Assembly (NCBI RefSeq): GCF_016755875.1 | Contig: NZ_BNED01000005.1 | Location: 2,707,001-2,771,000, forward strand | From: Streptomyces spororaveus | GTDB taxonomy: Bacteria > Actinomycetota > Actinomycetes > Streptomycetales > Streptomycetaceae | DNA length: 64,000 nucleotides | Direction of reading: 5' to 3' | Shown here: positions 63,114 through 64,000 of the stretch, piece by piece | Numbering within the stretch: position 1 is the stretch's first letter | Layout of the letters: every line of letters begins with the position of its first letter | Program-made: the position numbers and the translations under genes | Notes under the pieces: generated by a model | What the model was told of the DNA's origin: nothing | The model's database searches: none | The model's input: only the letters and a program-made list of their open reading frames with translations

Positions 63114-64000
63114 TCAGACGGCCTCCGCGGCTTCGGGGAGCCGGGAGGCGAGGTGGTCGGTCAGCCGGACCACCTCGGCGACGTCGCCGTACTCACGGGC
63201 GGCGGTGTCCACGGTCTTGCGCAGGCGGGTGTTCACCCGTTCGGACCGCACCTTTCCCGCCACGTCGAGGGCTCGGTCGACGAGGGCCGCGGCCTGCTCG
63301 GGCTCGCGCTGGAGCAGGTGCACGGTGGCCATGCCGATGAGGTTGAGGGCGTAGGAGCGCTGGTGCACCTCGTCCTTCTCGAAGAGCTCCACGGCCCGTT
63401 CCATCACGGGCTCGGCGAGGGAGGCGTACATGGGGCTGCGCCCGGCCACGTAGGCCAGGTCCCGGTACGAGTGGGAGTTCTCGCCGTTCAGCTCGGCCTC
63501 GGAGAAGAAGCGGATCCAGTCGGGCTCGGGCTCGGGCTCGCCCCCGAAGCCGACGTCGGAGAAGGTGTCCTCGGCCATCCGCACGGCCCGCTTGCAGCGG
63601 CTGGGCTGGCCCATGTTCGCGTACGCGCGGGCCTCCATCGCATACAGCATGGCCTGGGTGCGGGGGCCGGCGCAGTCACGGCTGCCGTACTGCGCGAGGT
63701 GGACGAGTTCCAGGGCGTCCTCGGGGCGGCCCAGGTGGATCATCTGGCGGCTCATGTTGGAGAGGATGTACGAGCCGAGCGGCTTGTCCCCGGCCTCCTT
63801 GGCGGCGTGCAGCGCGAGCACGAAGTACTTCTGCGCGGTGGGGTGCAGGCCGATGTCGTAGCTCATCCAGCCGGCCAGTTCGGCCAGTTCCGCGGCGACC
63901 TTGAAGAGCCGCTTCATGACGGGCGCCGGGTGGTTCTCCTGGAGCAGGTCGGTGACCTCGTGGAGCTGGCCCACGACGGCCTTGCGGCGCAGTCCGCCGC
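63114..64000 (-). CDS. nsdA: NsdA-like TPR regulator, N-terminus cut by window edge
   Basis: The C-terminal 295 codons of a helical-repeat protein; the start lies beyond the window. TPR-like pairs are seen at SYDIGLHPTAQKYFVLALHA, ARAYANMGQPSRCKRAVRMA and QAAALVDRALDVAGKV. In S. coelicolor the gene next to amtB is nsdA, a negative regulator of sporulation and antibiotic production; the assignment rests on that position and on the TPR pattern. It is separated from amtB by 381 bases. Confidence 0.8.
   Translation of the reverse strand, partial: GGLRRKAVVGQLHEVTDLLQENHPAPVMKRLFKVAAELAELAGWMSYDIGLHPTAQKYFVLALHAAKEAGDKPLGSYILSNMSRQMIHLGRPEDALELVHLAQYGSRDCAGPRTQAMLYAMEARAYANMGQPSRCKRAVRMAEDTFSDVGFGGEPEPEPDWIRFFSEAELNGENSHSYRDLAYVAGRSPMYASLAEPVMERAVELFEKDEVHQRSYALNLIGMATVHLLQREPEQAAALVDRALDVAGKVRSERVNTRLRKTVDTAAREYGDVAEVVRLTDHLASRLPEAAEAV

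Overview
The window is chromosomal DNA from a Streptomyces or a very close relative. GC content is very high, many genes start with GTG, and coding regions often overlap by 1 to 4 bases. The gene set includes whiG, an nsdA-like regulator, four tandem type I signal peptidases (sipW-sipX-sipY-sipZ), amtB-glnK-glnD, and the ffh / rpsP-khpA-rimM-trmD-rplS / rpsB-tsf-pyrH-frr-cdsA blocks in the usual Streptomyces order. No phage, insertion sequence, CRISPR array or rRNA gene was seen.

Layout. (1) 1-6988 and 16090-20837 are two halves of a polyamine / GABA-type catabolic locus. The first holds a truncated FAD amine oxidase, a PotABCD-type transporter and an aminobutyraldehyde-type dehydrogenase. 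The second holds another PotD-like lipoprotein, a second aldehyde dehydrogenase, an Lrp/AsnC regulator and a class III aminotransferase. (2) Between them (7183-16013) lie a NADAR protein, a 390-base stretch that I read as three tandem Y RNAs, a Ro60/TROVE protein, a DUF4190 membrane protein, an ADA-family deaminase probably acting in the futalosine menaquinone pathway, a glycerophosphodiesterase, a two-component system, a secreted serine hydrolase and a small membrane protein behind a double palindromic operator. (3) 21023-28780 has an ABC exporter pair, a LOG-family protein, two membrane proteins and a ferredoxin / ferredoxin reductase / P450 set. (4) 28829-32865 is a thiamine uptake operon (thiBPQ-like) behind a TPP riboswitch. 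(5) 32929-38657 is rlmN and the cdsA-frr-pyrH-tsf-rpsB housekeeping block. (6) 38909-44679 has an M23 peptidase, a TetR regulator, whiG, dprA, a ComM/YifB protein, YraN and a DUF2469 protein. (7) 44735-51412 is a Nudix gene, the four signal peptidases and the rplS-trmD-rimM-khpA-rpsP group. (8) 51721-63113 has a SprT-like zinc protein, an archaeal/eukaryotic-type prolyl-tRNA synthetase, a methyltransferase-like gene, an FtsH protease, ffh and the nitrogen operon amtB-glnK-glnD. An nsdA-like gene runs off the right edge.

The most interesting element is 7788-8179. Three RNAs lie head to tail directly upstream of the TROVE gene. Each is closed by a perfect terminal stem of different sequence, and just inside the stem all three carry the same two-strand motif (5' strand GTGCG-NN-GGC, 3' strand GCC ... 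GATCT). Two of them contain a tRNA domain whose halves are in swapped order and joined through a capped acceptor stem, as described for YrlA-type bacterial Y RNAs. With the Ro60 protein downstream and a NADAR protein upstream, this looks like a compact RNA surveillance or nucleic-acid repair module. Everything here was read by eye; family names rest on motif recognition, not database searches.
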